From contig CAVTON010000001.1 in assembly GCA_963736455.1 (NCBI GenBank), forward strand, positions 2,666,001-2,730,000: a stretch of 64,000 nt of DNA, in the 5' to 3' direction. Shown here in pieces: positions 49,404 through 57,971 of the stretch. Origin of the DNA: DAHUXD01 sp963736455 (lineage in GTDB: Bacteria > Acidobacteriota > Thermoanaerobaculia > UBA5066 > Gp7-AA6). Below the pieces are notes generated by a model, which worked only from the letters and a program-made list of their open reading frames with translations, was not told the origin of the DNA and searched no databases. The position numbers were made by a program, and so were the translations under genes. Every line of letters begins with the position of its first letter. Position 1 is the first letter of the stretch.

Positions 49404-50267
49404 CTATCGCGGCCGGACGGGCTCGGGCTCGAGGAGAAGGACGTTGTCGATCAGGCGGGTGTTGCCGAGGCGCACGGCGACCGTCAGCGCGACCCCGGGC
49501 GCGACCCGTTCGGCGCGGCGCATCGTGCGCTCGTCCACGGCCTCGACGTAGTCGATCTGGAAGCGAGCCTGCTCGAGCTGGCGGATGGCTTCCTCTTCGA
49601 CGAGCCGCGCATCCGTCGCTCCGCGGAGGGCGCGCTCCTTCGCGGCGAACAGCGTCCGCGAAAGATCGGCGGCGCGCCGGCGGTCCTCGGGAGAGAGGTA
49701 CGCGTTGCGCGAGGACATCGCGAGGCCGTCGGGCTCGCGGACGATCTCGCCCACGACGAGCCGGATCGGAAGGTCGAGGTCGCGGATCAGCCGCCGGACG
49801 ACCGCGACCTGCTGCAGGTCCTTGCGTCCGAAGACGGCCACGTCCGGTAGGACGCGGAGCAGCAGCTTGAGGACGACGGTCGCGACGCCGCGAAAGTGGC
49901 CGGGACGCGCGGCTCCCTCGCCGCCCTCCGTCACCCCGGCGACCTCCACGACGGTCGAGAAGTCGGGCGGATAGAGGCTCGTCTCCGTCGGAAGGTACAG
50001 GACGTCCACGCCCTCCGCCTCGAGGAGGACGGCATCGTCCTTCTCGCGGCGCGGATACTTCGAGAGGTCCTCGTTCGGGGCGAACTGGAGCGGGTTGACG
50101 AAAATCGAGACGACCGTCAGGCCGCCCTCGCGCCGCGCGAGCCGCACGAGCGAGAGATGTCCTTCGTGAAGGGCGCCCATCGTCGGGACGAACGCCACCG
50201 GCTGCGCCGCCATGCGCGCCTGCCCGACCTGCTCGCGGAGCGACGGAACGTCGCGGACGGTTCGCAT
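49404..50267 (-). CDS. panC: Pantothenate synthetase
   Basis: A 287-residue enzyme with PTMGALHEGHLSLVRLA (HIGH-like ATP motif), SIFVNPLQFAPNEDL, FGRKDLQQVAVVRRL and the KMSKS-like SSRNAYLSPEDR. It joins pantoate and beta-alanine. The ATG at 50267 follows a GGGAG site; a GTG at 50291 in the same frame is less likely. Middle gene of panB-panC-thiG. Confidence 0.95.
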   Translation of the reverse strand: MRTVRDVPSLREQVGQARMAAQPVAFVPTMGALHEGHLSLVRLARREGGLTVVSIFVNPLQFAPNEDLSKYPRREKDDAVLLEAEGVDVLYLPTETSLYPPDFSTVVEVAGVTEGGEGAARPGHFRGVATVVLKLLLRVLPDVAVFGRKDLQQVAVVRRLIRDLDLPIRLVVGEIVREPDGLAMSSRNAYLSPEDRRRAADLSRTLFAAKERALRGATDARLVEEEAIRQLEQARFQIDYVEAVDERTMRRAERVAPGVALTVAVRLGNTRLIDNVLLLEPEPVRPR

Positions 50268-50336
50268 CAGACGGAATTCTCCCACGGGCACGGGTCCTCC
50301 TCTCCCGGCGGGAGAGGTCTGGGGGGCAGCGCGGTC

Positions 50337-51182
50337 CTAGTGCACGCGCCGCAGCGTCGGTTTCGTGCCCGAGAAGGATTCCTCTTTCGAGGGAAACGCT
50401 CCGCTCTTGACGTCGTTCGTGAAGGCGCGTGCCGCGTTCTCGATCGTGGACGACAGGTCCGCGTATCGGCGGACGAACTTCGGGCGCAGGTCCCGCGTCA
50501 GGCCCACGACGTCGTGGAAGACGAGGACCTGGCCGTCGCACGAGGCTCCGGCGCCGATGCCGAGCGTCGGAATCGCCAGCTCCGCCGTGATCTCGGCCGC
50601 GAGCGATTCGGGGACGCACTCGAGGACGATCGCGAAGCAGCCCGCTTCCGCGAGGGTCTTGGCGTCCTCGCGGATCTGGCGCGCGGAATCGGCCTCGCGC
50701 CCCTGGACCTTGAAGCCGCCGAACTTCCGATACGACTGGGGCGTCAGGCCGAGATGGCCCATCACGGGGATGTCCGCGGCGAGAATCGCCTCGACCGCCG
50801 GCAGGATGCGACGGCCTCCCTCGACCTTGACCGCCGCGGCGCCGCCGTCGGCGAGGAAGCGGCCCGCGTTCTCGACGGCGCGTCCGGGCTCCGCCTGGTA
50901 CGACAGGAACGGCATGTCGCCGACGACGAGGGCGCGCCGGGTGGCGCGGGCGACGGCGCGCGTGTGGCGGATCATCGTGTCCATGTCCGCGGAGAGCGTG
51001 TTGGGCTCGCCGTACACGGTCATCGCGAGGGAGTCGCCGACGAGGAGCACGTCCACGCCGGCCGCGTCGAGAAGCGCCGCCGTCGGCGCGTCGTACGCGG
51101 TGAGCATCGAGATGCGCTCGCGCCCCTTGGCGGCCACGAGCAGGGGAATCGTGACGGGATCGTCTTTCGGCAGGACCGACAT
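50337..51182 (-). CDS. panB: Ketopantoate hydroxymethyltransferase
   Basis: A 281-residue TIM-barrel enzyme with MLTAYDAPTAALLDAAGVDV, VGDSLAMTVYG (metal-binding Asp), VKVEGG, GHLGLTPQS and the catalytic glutamate in VLECVP. It makes ketopantoate, the first committed step of pantothenate synthesis. It is the first gene of panB-panC-thiG. A 69-bp gap with a short hairpin separates it from panC. Confidence 0.95.
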   Translation of the reverse strand: MSVLPKDDPVTIPLLVAAKGRERISMLTAYDAPTAALLDAAGVDVLLVGDSLAMTVYGEPNTLSADMDTMIRHTRAVARATRRALVVGDMPFLSYQAEPGRAVENAGRFLADGGAAAVKVEGGRRILPAVEAILAADIPVMGHLGLTPQSYRKFGGFKVQGREADSARQIREDAKTLAEAGCFAIVLECVPESLAAEITAELAIPTLGIGAGASCDGQVLVFHDVVGLTRDLRPKFVRRYADLSSTIENAARAFTNDVKSGAFPSKEESFSGTKPTLRRVH

Positions 51183-51522
51183 CGCTTCGCTCCTTTCCCT
51201 TCGGTCGACGTCGCGAACTCTTACGCGATCGCCGCCGACGAGGGCGAGGGGCCGATTATATCCGTAAGGGTGCCGTGGATTTCATGGCGATCGAGCCCTC
51301 CCCCTCACCCCATGCCCTCTCCCCCCTGTCGGGGGCGAGGGGGTAGGAAGCGGCTCGCTACGCCGAACTCTCTCAAAAGCTCGCGGCGTGAGAAGTCACC
51401 CGAGCGGCGCGAGGGTGGAGGCTCACGCCGCGGGAGCCGGAGCGAAGTGAGGAATCAGCCGGGCGGTCGAGCCCGCATCCGGGCGAGCCGCCCGGCGGTG
51501 CGCCCGACGGGGCGCAGATTCC
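51183..51522. other. Intergenic region with inverted repeats between panB and the kinase gene
   Basis: Gap of 340 bp. It holds a C-rich/G-rich inverted segment (about 51298-51345), a 10-bp inverted repeat (GCGGCGTGAG at 51383 and CTCACGCCGC at 51422) and the larger nested hairpin at 51442-51531. No gene is supported. The panB ribosome site lies at its left edge. Confidence 0.6.
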
Positions 51523-51531
51523 TCACTTCGC
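51442..51531. repeat. Nested inverted repeat at the 3' end of the deoxynucleoside kinase gene
   Basis: Outer arms GCGAAGTGAGGAATC (51442-51456) and GATTCCTCACTTCGC (51517-51531) pair over 15 bp, and inner arms GCCGGGCGG and CCGCCCGGC over 9 bp. The outer right arm includes the kinase stop codon. It may act as a terminator without a T tract or as a 3' stabiliser. Confidence 0.6.
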
Positions 51532-52185
51532 GGAGGCGACGGGCACGTAGTACTGCACGCCCTTCTTGACGCGCTGGATCTGGGCGACGAGGTCGTCGAA
51601 GTCCGCGGGGCGGTTGACGAAGTCGATCTCGTTGGTGTCCACGACGAGCAGCGGCGTCTCCTCGTAATGGTAGAAGTAGTAGTTGTAAGCCTCGATCAGC
51701 TGCGCCAGGTATTCGGGCGTCACCGCGCGCTCGAGGTTGCGCGTCTTCTTCCTGATGCGCTTCAGGCAGGTTTCGATCGACCCCTGCAGATAGATGACGA
51801 GGTCCGGCTTGCGGACCGACTCCGACAGGAGCATGTAGAGCTTGTCGTAGATCAGGAGCTCCGAGTCGTCGAGATTCAGGCACGCGAAGATCTTGTCCTT
51901 GGGGAAGTGATAGTCCGCGACGACGAGAGTCGAGAACAGGTCGATCTGCGCGATCTCCTGCTGCTGCTGGTATCGGGCGAGCAGGAAGAAGAGCTGGGTC
52001 TGGAAGGCCGCGCCCTTTTTCTTCTTGTAGAAGTCGGGCAGGAACGGATTGTCCACGTCTTCGAGGATCTTCGTCCCGTGAAACTTGCGCGCGAGCATCT
52101 CGACGAGCGACGTCTTGCCGACCCCGATCGGGCCGTCGATCGCGAGATGGCGCAGGTGGACGTCGCCCTCGGTCGGAATCGGCAT
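51523..52185 (-). CDS. Deoxynucleoside kinase
   Basis: A 220-residue P-loop kinase with GPIGVGKTSL (about residue 19), the DRS/ERS-region equivalent near VADYHFPKDKIFA, and the lid PDLVIYLQGSIETCLKRIRKK. This is the deoxyadenosine/deoxyguanosine kinase family used to salvage deoxynucleosides. It is the last gene of the likely operon ubiX-ubiA-META protein-kinase, starting 13 bp after the META gene. Substrate base cannot be told from sequence. Confidence 0.9.
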   Translation of the reverse strand: MPIPTEGDVHLRHLAIDGPIGVGKTSLVEMLARKFHGTKILEDVDNPFLPDFYKKKKGAAFQTQLFFLLARYQQQQEIAQIDLFSTLVVADYHFPKDKIFACLNLDDSELLIYDKLYMLLSESVRKPDLVIYLQGSIETCLKRIRKKTRNLERAVTPEYLAQLIEAYNYYFYHYEETPLLVVDTNEIDFVNRPADFDDLVAQIQRVKKGVQYYVPVASAK

Positions 52186-52198
52186 GAGCAGGGGGATT

Positions 52199-53008
52199 CT
52201 AATCCGACGGCGCCGCGCCGGGGCCGGGGGACTCGAGACGCGCCACGACCCGGTCGCCGGCGAGGAGCTCGAGCGAGGAGCCCGCGAGCCGGTAGCCGGT
52301 CGTCGCCCGCAGCGCGTCCAGAAACGCCTTCTCCGCCCGCATGAGCTCTTCCGAGCACGCCATCATGGTCAGGCCGGAAGGGTCGAGGCGGATCGTCGAG
52401 TCCGCTCCGGCCGAGTAGCTTCCGAAGAACCGGTTGCACCCGGTCGAGCCGGAGATCCGCTTTCCGCGCATGTCGAAGGTGAGCGTCGGGCCGCCCGGGG
52501 CCGCCGGATCCTGGCCGGATTCGCCTCCGTGGGCGGCGAGCCTCCACTCCCGTCCGCCGAGTGCGCCCTCGCTGTTCGCGACGCTCGCGTGGATCCGGCG
52601 GACTCCGGCGGGTTCGACGAGGATCTCCACCCTGAGCGGCGAGCCGTGCGTGATCACCGGATACGGAGTGCGCGAGGCGAAGAGCAGCTTTTCGCCGGCG
52701 GTGACCGAGGCCCGAACGAGGTAGCGCTTCTCGGGCCGGATCCGGGCCGCGTCATATTCGAGCTCGAACGGAATCACCGGTTTTCCCGCGGCCGGGACGA
52801 CGATTTCGGCCACGCGAAAAGCGGGCCGTTCGGGAGCCGCGGCGACCTCGAGCCGAACGTGGGCGACGGCGTCCGCAGGCAGCACGGTTCCCTCGGGACA
52901 TCGGATCCGCCCCGTGATCGCCTCCGCTTTGGCCGGTCCGTCGGCCGCCCTGGCCGCGGCGATGCTGAGTGCGAGGAACACGGCGGCGGCTAGAAGGATC
53001 CTTCGCAC
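52199..53008 (-). CDS. Exported YbaY-like plus META-domain protein
   Basis: A 269-residue protein with a clear signal peptide (MRRILLAAAVFLALSIAAAR). Residues about 35-140 match the YbaY/type III secretion system pilotin-like beta fold (VLPADAVAHVRLEVAAAP, IRPEKRYLVRASVTAG). Residues about 150-255 form a META/HslJ domain, with REWRLA, STGCNRFFGSY and MTMMACS-like MMACSEELM. META domains are linked to heat-shock and novobiocin resistance in HslJ. It begins one base after the prenyltransferase stop. Confidence 0.85.
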   Translation of the reverse strand: MRRILLAAAVFLALSIAAARAADGPAKAEAITGRIRCPEGTVLPADAVAHVRLEVAAAPERPAFRVAEIVVPAAGKPVIPFELEYDAARIRPEKRYLVRASVTAGEKLLFASRTPYPVITHGSPLRVEILVEPAGVRRIHASVANSEGALGGREWRLAAHGGESGQDPAAPGGPTLTFDMRGKRISGSTGCNRFFGSYSAGADSTIRLDPSGLTMMACSEELMRAEKAFLDALRATTGYRLAGSSLELLAGDRVVARLESPGPGAAPSD

Positions 53009-53009
53009 G

Positions 53010-53882
53010 TCAGCGCGCCAGCACGTCCGCGATGCCGCAGGCCGCCAGGGTCACGGAGACGAAGCCGTTCGCCGTGAAAAACGCGGCATTCACGCGTGAG
53101 AGGTCTCCCGGCCGGACGATCGCGTGCTGATAGGCGAGCGCGGCGACCGTCGCGCCGATTCCGACGAGGAGGATCGTGCCGCTTCCCGTGAGCCGCCAGA
53201 CGAGAAGCAGCAGCAGCGCCATCGCGACGTGGAAGAGCGCCGAAACGACGAGCGAGCGGCGGACTCCCAGCCGGGCGGGAATGGACGAGAGTCCGGTTCG
53301 CCGATCGAACTCCTCGTCCTGCAGCGAGTAGATGACGTCGAAGCCCGCCGTCCAGAAAAGGACCGCGAGTCCGAGCACGATCGGGATCTCCGCGATCGAG
53401 CCGCGGACCGCGATCCAGGCGCCGACCGGGGCGAGAGAAAGACAGAGTCCGAGCACGACATGCGAGAGCGCCGTGAAGCGCTTGGTGTAGGCGTAGAGGA
53501 GCAGGAGCGCCAGCGCCACCGGCGAGAGGATCAGGGTGAGGCGGTTCAGGCTCGCGGCCGCGGCGAGAAACACCAGAGCCGAGATCGCGAGAAAGGTCCG
53601 GACGAAGCGGACCGACAGCGCCCCCGACGGAAGGGCGCGCGAGGCCGTCCTCGGATTGGCCGCGTCGATCCGGCGGTCGGCGAGCCGGTTGTGAGCCATC
53701 GCGGCGCTCCGCGCGCCGACCATCGCGACGAGGATCTTTCCGAGGGTCGCGAGCTTCGGCCAGCCGTCCGCCGCCAGGAAAGCGGCGTAGAGCGCGAAGG
53801 GGAGCGCGAAGAGCGTGTGGCTGAACTTGATCATCTCGAGCGTCGTGCGCAGCGAGCGGACGACGCCGGCCGGAGCGCTCAC
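53010..53882 (-). CDS. ubiA: UbiA-family polyprenyltransferase (menaquinone or ubiquinone path)
   Basis: A 290-residue membrane protein with eight or nine helices. The two Asp-rich motifs are NRLADRRIDAANPRT (about residue 66) and DVIYSLQDEEFDR (about 182), as in UbiA/MqnP. The start GTG overlaps the ubiX stop (GTGA). As Acidobacteriota generally use menaquinone, MqnP of the futalosine path is more likely than ubiquinone synthesis, but the sequence alone cannot decide. Confidence 0.9.
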   Translation of the reverse strand: MSAPAGVVRSLRTTLEMIKFSHTLFALPFALYAAFLAADGWPKLATLGKILVAMVGARSAAMAHNRLADRRIDAANPRTASRALPSGALSVRFVRTFLAISALVFLAAAASLNRLTLILSPVALALLLLYAYTKRFTALSHVVLGLCLSLAPVGAWIAVRGSIAEIPIVLGLAVLFWTAGFDVIYSLQDEEFDRRTGLSSIPARLGVRRSLVVSALFHVAMALLLLLVWRLTGSGTILLVGIGATVAALAYQHAIVRPGDLSRVNAAFFTANGFVSVTLAACGIADVLAR

Positions 53883-54526
53883 CGCGCGCGGGGCTTGCGT
53901 CGCGCCGCTCCGGCGGCTGCGCCGCTCCAGCGGAAGGCCTCGCCCCGCGGCTCGAGGCCGAGCATCCGGGCCACGCGAACGCAGTAGGCGTCGAGAAACC
54001 GGTCGACCGTGGGCGACGAGACGTAGAAGGCCGGAACCGGAGGCGCGACGACGGCTCCCGCGATCGTCACCCGCCGCATGTTCTCGACGTGGACGAGCGA
54101 GTATGGCGACTCCCGAAACGCGAGCACGAGCGGCCGGCGCTCCTTGAGGCAGACGTCCGCGGCCCTTTGAAGCAGGTCGCGGCTGATGCCGTTGGCGATC
54201 GCCCCGAGCGTGCCGGCGCTGCAGGGAATGACGGCCATTCCGGAGGCAGGGTAGGAGCCGGACGCGATCGCCGCGCCGATGTCCGCGTTGGAATGGATCG
54301 CGAGGCGGCGCCGAAGGTTGCGGCGGACCTCGAGGCGTTCGGCCCAGGTTTCGGGCGAGGACAGGTCCGGCGTGAGCTCGGTGCGCGCGACGAGCAGGGC
54401 GGCGTCCGAGACGACCAGATGCAGGCGAGCGAGGTTGCCGGCCGCCAGCGCGATCTCGACGAAGCGCTTTCCGAGGCGAGCGCCGGATCCACCCGAAATG
54501 CCGACGACGATTTCCCGCGCGGTCAC
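53879..54526 (-). CDS. ubiX: Flavin prenyltransferase UbiX
   Basis: A 215-residue flavoprotein with VVGISGGSGARLGKRF at the N-terminus, VIPCSAGTLGAIANGISRDL (FMN site) and VLAFRESPYSLVHVENM. UbiX makes prenylated FMN for the UbiD-family decarboxylase. No ubiD is in the window. First gene of the operon with ubiA; its ATG opens onto a 350-bp gap that must hold the promoter. Confidence 0.93.
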   Translation of the reverse strand: MTAREIVVGISGGSGARLGKRFVEIALAAGNLARLHLVVSDAALLVARTELTPDLSSPETWAERLEVRRNLRRRLAIHSNADIGAAIASGSYPASGMAVIPCSAGTLGAIANGISRDLLQRAADVCLKERRPLVLAFRESPYSLVHVENMRRVTIAGAVVAPPVPAFYVSSPTVDRFLDAYCVRVARMLGLEPRGEAFRWSGAAAGAARRKPRAR

Positions 54527-54876
54527 GGCCGGCAGTCTATACGGCGCACCGACAAGAAGTTGGACAGGCGACAGGACGTCTTGGCGGCCTGCGGGATCTC
54601 TGCGGCTTCAGAGGGTTGCGGCCTTTTCGTTTCGATCCGCGACCGTCTTTCTGTCAGCCCCGTTCGCCGAGAGTTTCGAGAAACCGCGCCTAACCATTTG
54701 TGACTCCTCCACTTGGCGGCTCGTCGCCGATCGGCACGCCGTTCGCGATACGGGCTGGCAACGAAAAGGAGGTGCCGATGGAGAACGCCTGATCGCCAGA
54801 CCCGATGAGGACATCGCTTTGCACAGTCATGACGAAGTCTCTGTCCCTTCGACTCGAAATTCGGAAGGAGTTTTCG
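54527..54876. other. Divergent promoter region between ubiX and the ComEA-like gene
   Basis: Gap of 350 bp. It contains a very strong AAGGAGG ribosome site followed by a tiny frame MENA-stop at 54778-54792, and then the AAGGAG site of the ComEA-like gene. No structured RNA that I can name is present. Confidence 0.55.
54778..54792 (+). other. Four-codon leader frame with strong ribosome site
   Basis: ATG GAG AAC GCC TGA preceded by AAAGGAGGTGCCG, 84 bp upstream of the ComEA-like start. It may be a leader peptide or chance. Confidence 0.3.
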
Positions 54877-55293
54877 ATGCAATCGTCCAGGATTCGTGCC
54901 ACGGCTCTCACCCTGCTCCTCTACGTCGGCGCCGCGGCCCTCGCGTTTGGCCAGAGCGGAGAGCCAGCGGCGTCGGCGTCTGCCAAGAAGGTCAACATCA
55001 ACTCGGCCACTGCCGCGGAGCTCGCCTACCTTCCGCGTCTGGGCGCCAAGGTCGCCGCTCGGATCATCGAGCATCGCAAGGAGAAGCCCTTCGCTCGTCC
55101 CGAAGACCTCATGGAGGTCAAGGGAATCGGCGAGAAGCTCTTCGTCACTCTCAAGCCATACGTCGCGGTCAGCGGACCGACGACGCTCACCGCCAAGGTG
55201 CGTTCGACCTCCTCGGCCTCCCGCCGCTCCTCCCCCCCGGCGGCGTCGAAGGAGAAGCCCGCCCACACCGTCCCCGCGGGCAAGGGACGGTGA
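54877..55293 (+). CDS. ComEA-like helix-hairpin-helix protein, exported
   Basis: A 138-residue protein with an AAGGAG site. Residues 1-26 form a signal peptide (ALTLLLYVGAAALAFGQSG). Residues about 38-98 are the ComEA HhH domain: VNINSATAAELAYLPRLGAK, then MEVKGIGEKLFVTLKPY. The C-terminus is Ser/Pro/Lys-rich. ComEA binds incoming DNA in transformation, though exported short HhH proteins also occur without competence. The stop overlaps the next gene, a type IV pilin-like protein, which supports a DNA-uptake or pilus link. Confidence 0.88.
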   Translation: MQSSRIRATALTLLLYVGAAALAFGQSGEPAASASAKKVNINSATAAELAYLPRLGAKVAARIIEHRKEKPFARPEDLMEVKGIGEKLFVTLKPYVAVSGPTTLTAKVRSTSSASRRSSPPAASKEKPAHTVPAGKGR

Positions 55294-55919
55294 CCACTTC
55301 GCCCGCCCGGGGCCCTCAGGGCCCCGGGCCTCTTCGCCGCGAGGCCGGCTTGTCGGTGTTCGAGCTGTTGCTCGGCCTGACGATGCTCGCGGGGCTTCTC
55401 GCGATGGCGACGCCGGGGGTGACGCGCCTGCGCGAGGAGGTTTCGTTGCGCTCGGCCGTGCACGAGACGAGCGTGGCGTTCTACCTGGCCCGATCTTTCG
55501 CCATCTCGAGGAACCGCAACGTCGGACTGAAGTTTCGCAAGAACGGAGACCGGTACGAGTGGGCGCTCTATGCCGACGGCAACGGCAACGGGATTCGCAC
55601 CGCGGAGATCGCGAGCGGCGTGGATCACTATCTCGGCATCAGCTATCCGTGGTCTCGCAACGACGTCGTGCCCGCGATCATGACGGGCACTCGGGTGCCC
55701 GATCCCGGAGATCCCGGACACTACCTGGATCGGATCGACGATCCGATCCGCTTCAACAGCTCGGACATATGTTCCTTCTCGGCAATGGGAGAGTGCACGC
55801 CCGGATCGGTGTACCTGTGGGACGGGCGTGACGGGATGGCCGTCCTGCGCGTCCTCGGAGAAACCGCGAAGCTGCGCTTCCTCTACTACCGCCGGGGAGA
55901 GAGAGGCTGGTCGCCATGA
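55290..55919 (+). CDS. Type IV pilin-like / GspH-FimT minor pseudopilin
   Basis: GTG start overlapping the previous stop (GTGA). The 209-residue product has a prepilin motif, EAG then LSVFELLLGLTMLAGLLAMA, with Glu at +5 and a hydrophobic helix, about 20 residues from the start. The rest is a GspH/FimT-type globular domain (SFAISRNRNVGLKFRKN, YEWALYADGNGNGIR). Such minor pilins prime pili or carry DNA-binding surfaces. The last 34 bp overlap the 3' end of the convergent nucleotidyltransferase gene. Confidence 0.87.
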   Translation: MTTSPARGPQGPGPLRREAGLSVFELLLGLTMLAGLLAMATPGVTRLREEVSLRSAVHETSVAFYLARSFAISRNRNVGLKFRKNGDRYEWALYADGNGNGIRTAEIASGVDHYLGISYPWSRNDVVPAIMTGTRVPDPGDPGHYLDRIDDPIRFNSSDICSFSAMGECTPGSVYLWDGRDGMAVLRVLGETAKLRFLYYRRGERGWSP

Positions 55920-56914
55920 TCGTCCGCATCGAGCCCGGTCAGAGGGAAGGCGTCGACGACGCCCCCGACCTCGGAGGACCAGAGAAGGGCTTTCTCATAG
56001 TGGGCGCCGGCCGGAACCGCGCCGCCAGCCGCGACGCAGTCCGTCAGGCTCGCGCCCGCGCCCACCGTGGCGCCGTCCCAGACCGTCGAGCGCAGGAGCC
56101 GGGCGGCGGATCCGATCCGGGCGTCGCCGATCACGCTGTCGCCGGCGTCGAAGCCGCCGGTCGCGACCCGGGAGAGCAGCCGTCTTCGAGCGTCGAAACT
56201 CCCCGCCCCGGAAGGGAAAGGTCCTCCGCGCTCGAGCGCTTCGAGCGTCGCGCCGAGGAAATCGCCCGGTCGGCCGAGATCGGCGTGGGGGCCGGAGTGC
56301 ATCACGAGTCCGATCTCCTCGCGCCCCTCGGCCAGGAGAGGCCGCCAGAGGTCGGCGACGAGGGAGGTCTCGCCCGGCGGGATCCGCTCGAGCAGCCTCG
56401 ACGCCAGCACGCAGACTCCGGTGTAGAGGAGCGGATCCGGGTTTCGGGACCCGAATGCCTTGATTCGGTCCCCTTCGGCTTGAAGCGGCGTGTACCGATC
56501 GGGGTTCCGGTTTTTCGTCACCAGGAGCGTCGCGGCTCTGCCGGAGGCCCTGTGGCGGGCGGCGAGGGCGTCAAAGTCGGGGGCGATCGCGGCGTCGGAG
56601 TTGACGACGAGAAAGTCGCCGCCCGAGAGGAACGGCGCCGCGTTGCGCAGCGCGCCGGCGGTGCCGAGGAGGATCGGCTCGCGGTAAAACGCGAGCTGTG
56701 GCGCTCGCGGCGTCTCCTCGCGCAGGCGGCGCTCGACCTGCTCGCCCAGGTGATGGAGATTCACCGCCACCTCTGCGACGCCGGCCTGCTGAAGCCTCTG
56801 GAGGTGCGCCACGGCGACCGGGACGTTCAGGAAGGGTAGCAGCGGTTTCGGCAGCCGGTTCGTGACTGGTCGAAAGCGCGTTCCCCGGCCCGCGCACAGC
56901 AGGATCGCGCGCAT
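55886..56914 (-). CDS. Sugar-phosphate nucleotidyltransferase (MurU/GlmU-N type)
   Basis: ATG at 56914; 342 residues. Residues 1-220 form the nucleotidyltransferase domain (MRAILLCAGRGTRFRPVTNR, KPLLPFLNVP, GTAGALRNA, VVNSDAAI) and about 255-310 hexapeptide-like turns (VIGDARIGSAARLLRSTVWD). It resembles MurNAc-1-phosphate uridylyltransferase or mannose-1-phosphate guanylyltransferase. No AmgK partner kinase is adjacent. Last gene of yqeY-CYTH-nucleotidyltransferase. Confidence 0.88.
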   Translation of the reverse strand: MRAILLCAGRGTRFRPVTNRLPKPLLPFLNVPVAVAHLQRLQQAGVAEVAVNLHHLGEQVERRLREETPRAPQLAFYREPILLGTAGALRNAAPFLSGGDFLVVNSDAAIAPDFDALAARHRASGRAATLLVTKNRNPDRYTPLQAEGDRIKAFGSRNPDPLLYTGVCVLASRLLERIPPGETSLVADLWRPLLAEGREEIGLVMHSGPHADLGRPGDFLGATLEALERGGPFPSGAGSFDARRRLLSRVATGGFDAGDSVIGDARIGSAARLLRSTVWDGATVGAGASLTDCVAAGGAVPAGAHYEKALLWSSEVGGVVDAFPLTGLDADDHGDQPLSPRR

Positions 56915-56919
56915 GGCCG

Positions 56920-57495
56920 TCAGGAGCGCCAGATCATGTCCGCCGGAAGCGAAGGATCCTCCTTGCGCCGCCGCTGATAGAGCTCCGGATAGGAGTAAGG
57001 AATCGCTTCCGCGGAATCGAGCTCGAGGTCGGCGATCAGCCCCCGGATCGCGGGCGGAGCGCCCTCGATCTCGACAAAGTTGCCGATCGGCGTTTCGTCG
57101 AGGGCGATGAGGCAATCCGCGTGCCGCCATTCCTCCCGGCGTTTCTCGTACCGGAAGCGGCGTTCGAGCCCGAGGGCGCGGAGAATCGCGTCGATCTCCA
57201 CGGCGTCCGAGACCTCCGATTCGCGCTCCTCGCGGACCTTCGCTCCTTGTTCGAAGCGCGCGGAGCCCTTGTAGGTGAGGGTCGCCAGCGTTCCGGAGCG
57301 GCGCAGCCGGACCGTTCGGCCGCTCCCCGACAGCGTCCCCGCGGAGTCGTCGTAAAGGTCGTTCGATTCGTCGTGGCGCGGCGCGGCGAGCTTCGCGCCT
57401 GCGAGCGCGAGCCGGTCGCGCACCGCGGCCAGGTCGGCGGCCGGAAGCTTGACCTCCGTCTCCTCGCGCGTTCGGTTGCTCGGCGCGCCAGTCAC
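56920..57495 (-). CDS. CYTH-domain phosphatase/adenylate-cyclase-like protein
   Basis: A 191-residue protein with the ExExK metal motif near the N-terminus (EETEVKL), followed by RTVRLRRSG, LTYKGS, REERESEV, YEKRREEW and the EIEG signature of the CYTH tunnel fold. Members hydrolyse triphosphates (thiamine triphosphate, polyphosphate) or make cAMP. It overlaps the yqeY stop by four bases and precedes the nucleotidyltransferase by 5 bp. Confidence 0.9.
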   Translation of the reverse strand: MTGAPSNRTREETEVKLPAADLAAVRDRLALAGAKLAAPRHDESNDLYDDSAGTLSGSGRTVRLRRSGTLATLTYKGSARFEQGAKVREERESEVSDAVEIDAILRALGLERRFRYEKRREEWRHADCLIALDETPIGNFVEIEGAPPAIRGLIADLELDSAEAIPYSYPELYQRRRKEDPSLPADMIWRS

Positions 57496-57929
57496 GGAAG
57501 AAGCCGGCGCGCGATCTCCTGGGCCTGCTTTCCATCCACGCGGCCCCGATGGCGCGCCATCAGCTCTTTCATCGCGAGACCGACGTCCTTCGCCGACGAC
57601 AGGCCCTTCTCGCGGATCACTTCCTTCAGGGCGGCTTCGACGTCGTCGGCCGACAAGCCCTTCGGGAGGTAGCCCTCGAGGATCGCGAGCTCCTGCGTCT
57701 CGGCGTCCACGAGATCCTGGCGGCCGCCGCGGGAGTACTGCTCGATCGAATCCTTTCGTTGCTTGACGGATCGCCGCAGCGCCGCCTCGACCTCTTCGGC
57801 CGTCAGCTCGCGCTGGGCCTGGATCTTTTCGTTCTTGAGAACGGAGAGGAGAAGGCGGAGGGTCGCGACCCTGCGCTTGTCGCCGCTCTTCATCGCCGTC
57901 TTCAGGTCGTCTTCCAGGCGGGCTTGCAC
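57492..57929 (-). CDS. yqeY: YqeY / GatB-tail-like protein
   Basis: A 145-residue protein with a GTG start. It has DLKTAMKSGDKRRVATLRLL, the central YSRGGRQDLVDAETQELAIL and a C-terminal helical domain (GKQAQEIARRLL), like the tRNA-dependent amidotransferase GatB tail. Function unclear. First gene of its operon; divergent from selB, with only 42 bp between starts. Confidence 0.92.
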   Translation of the reverse strand: MQARLEDDLKTAMKSGDKRRVATLRLLLSVLKNEKIQAQRELTAEEVEAALRRSVKQRKDSIEQYSRGGRQDLVDAETQELAILEGYLPKGLSADDVEAALKEVIREKGLSSAKDVGLAMKELMARHRGRVDGKQAQEIARRLLP

Positions 57930-57971
57930 GGGACGAAAATATCAGAAGGCCCGGCGCGATAGCCTTCCCCC

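Noticed and set aside
54700..54800. c-di-GMP (GEMM) riboswitch before the ComEA-like gene
   Set aside because: The gene type made this worth checking, but the conserved GEMM blocks are not present.
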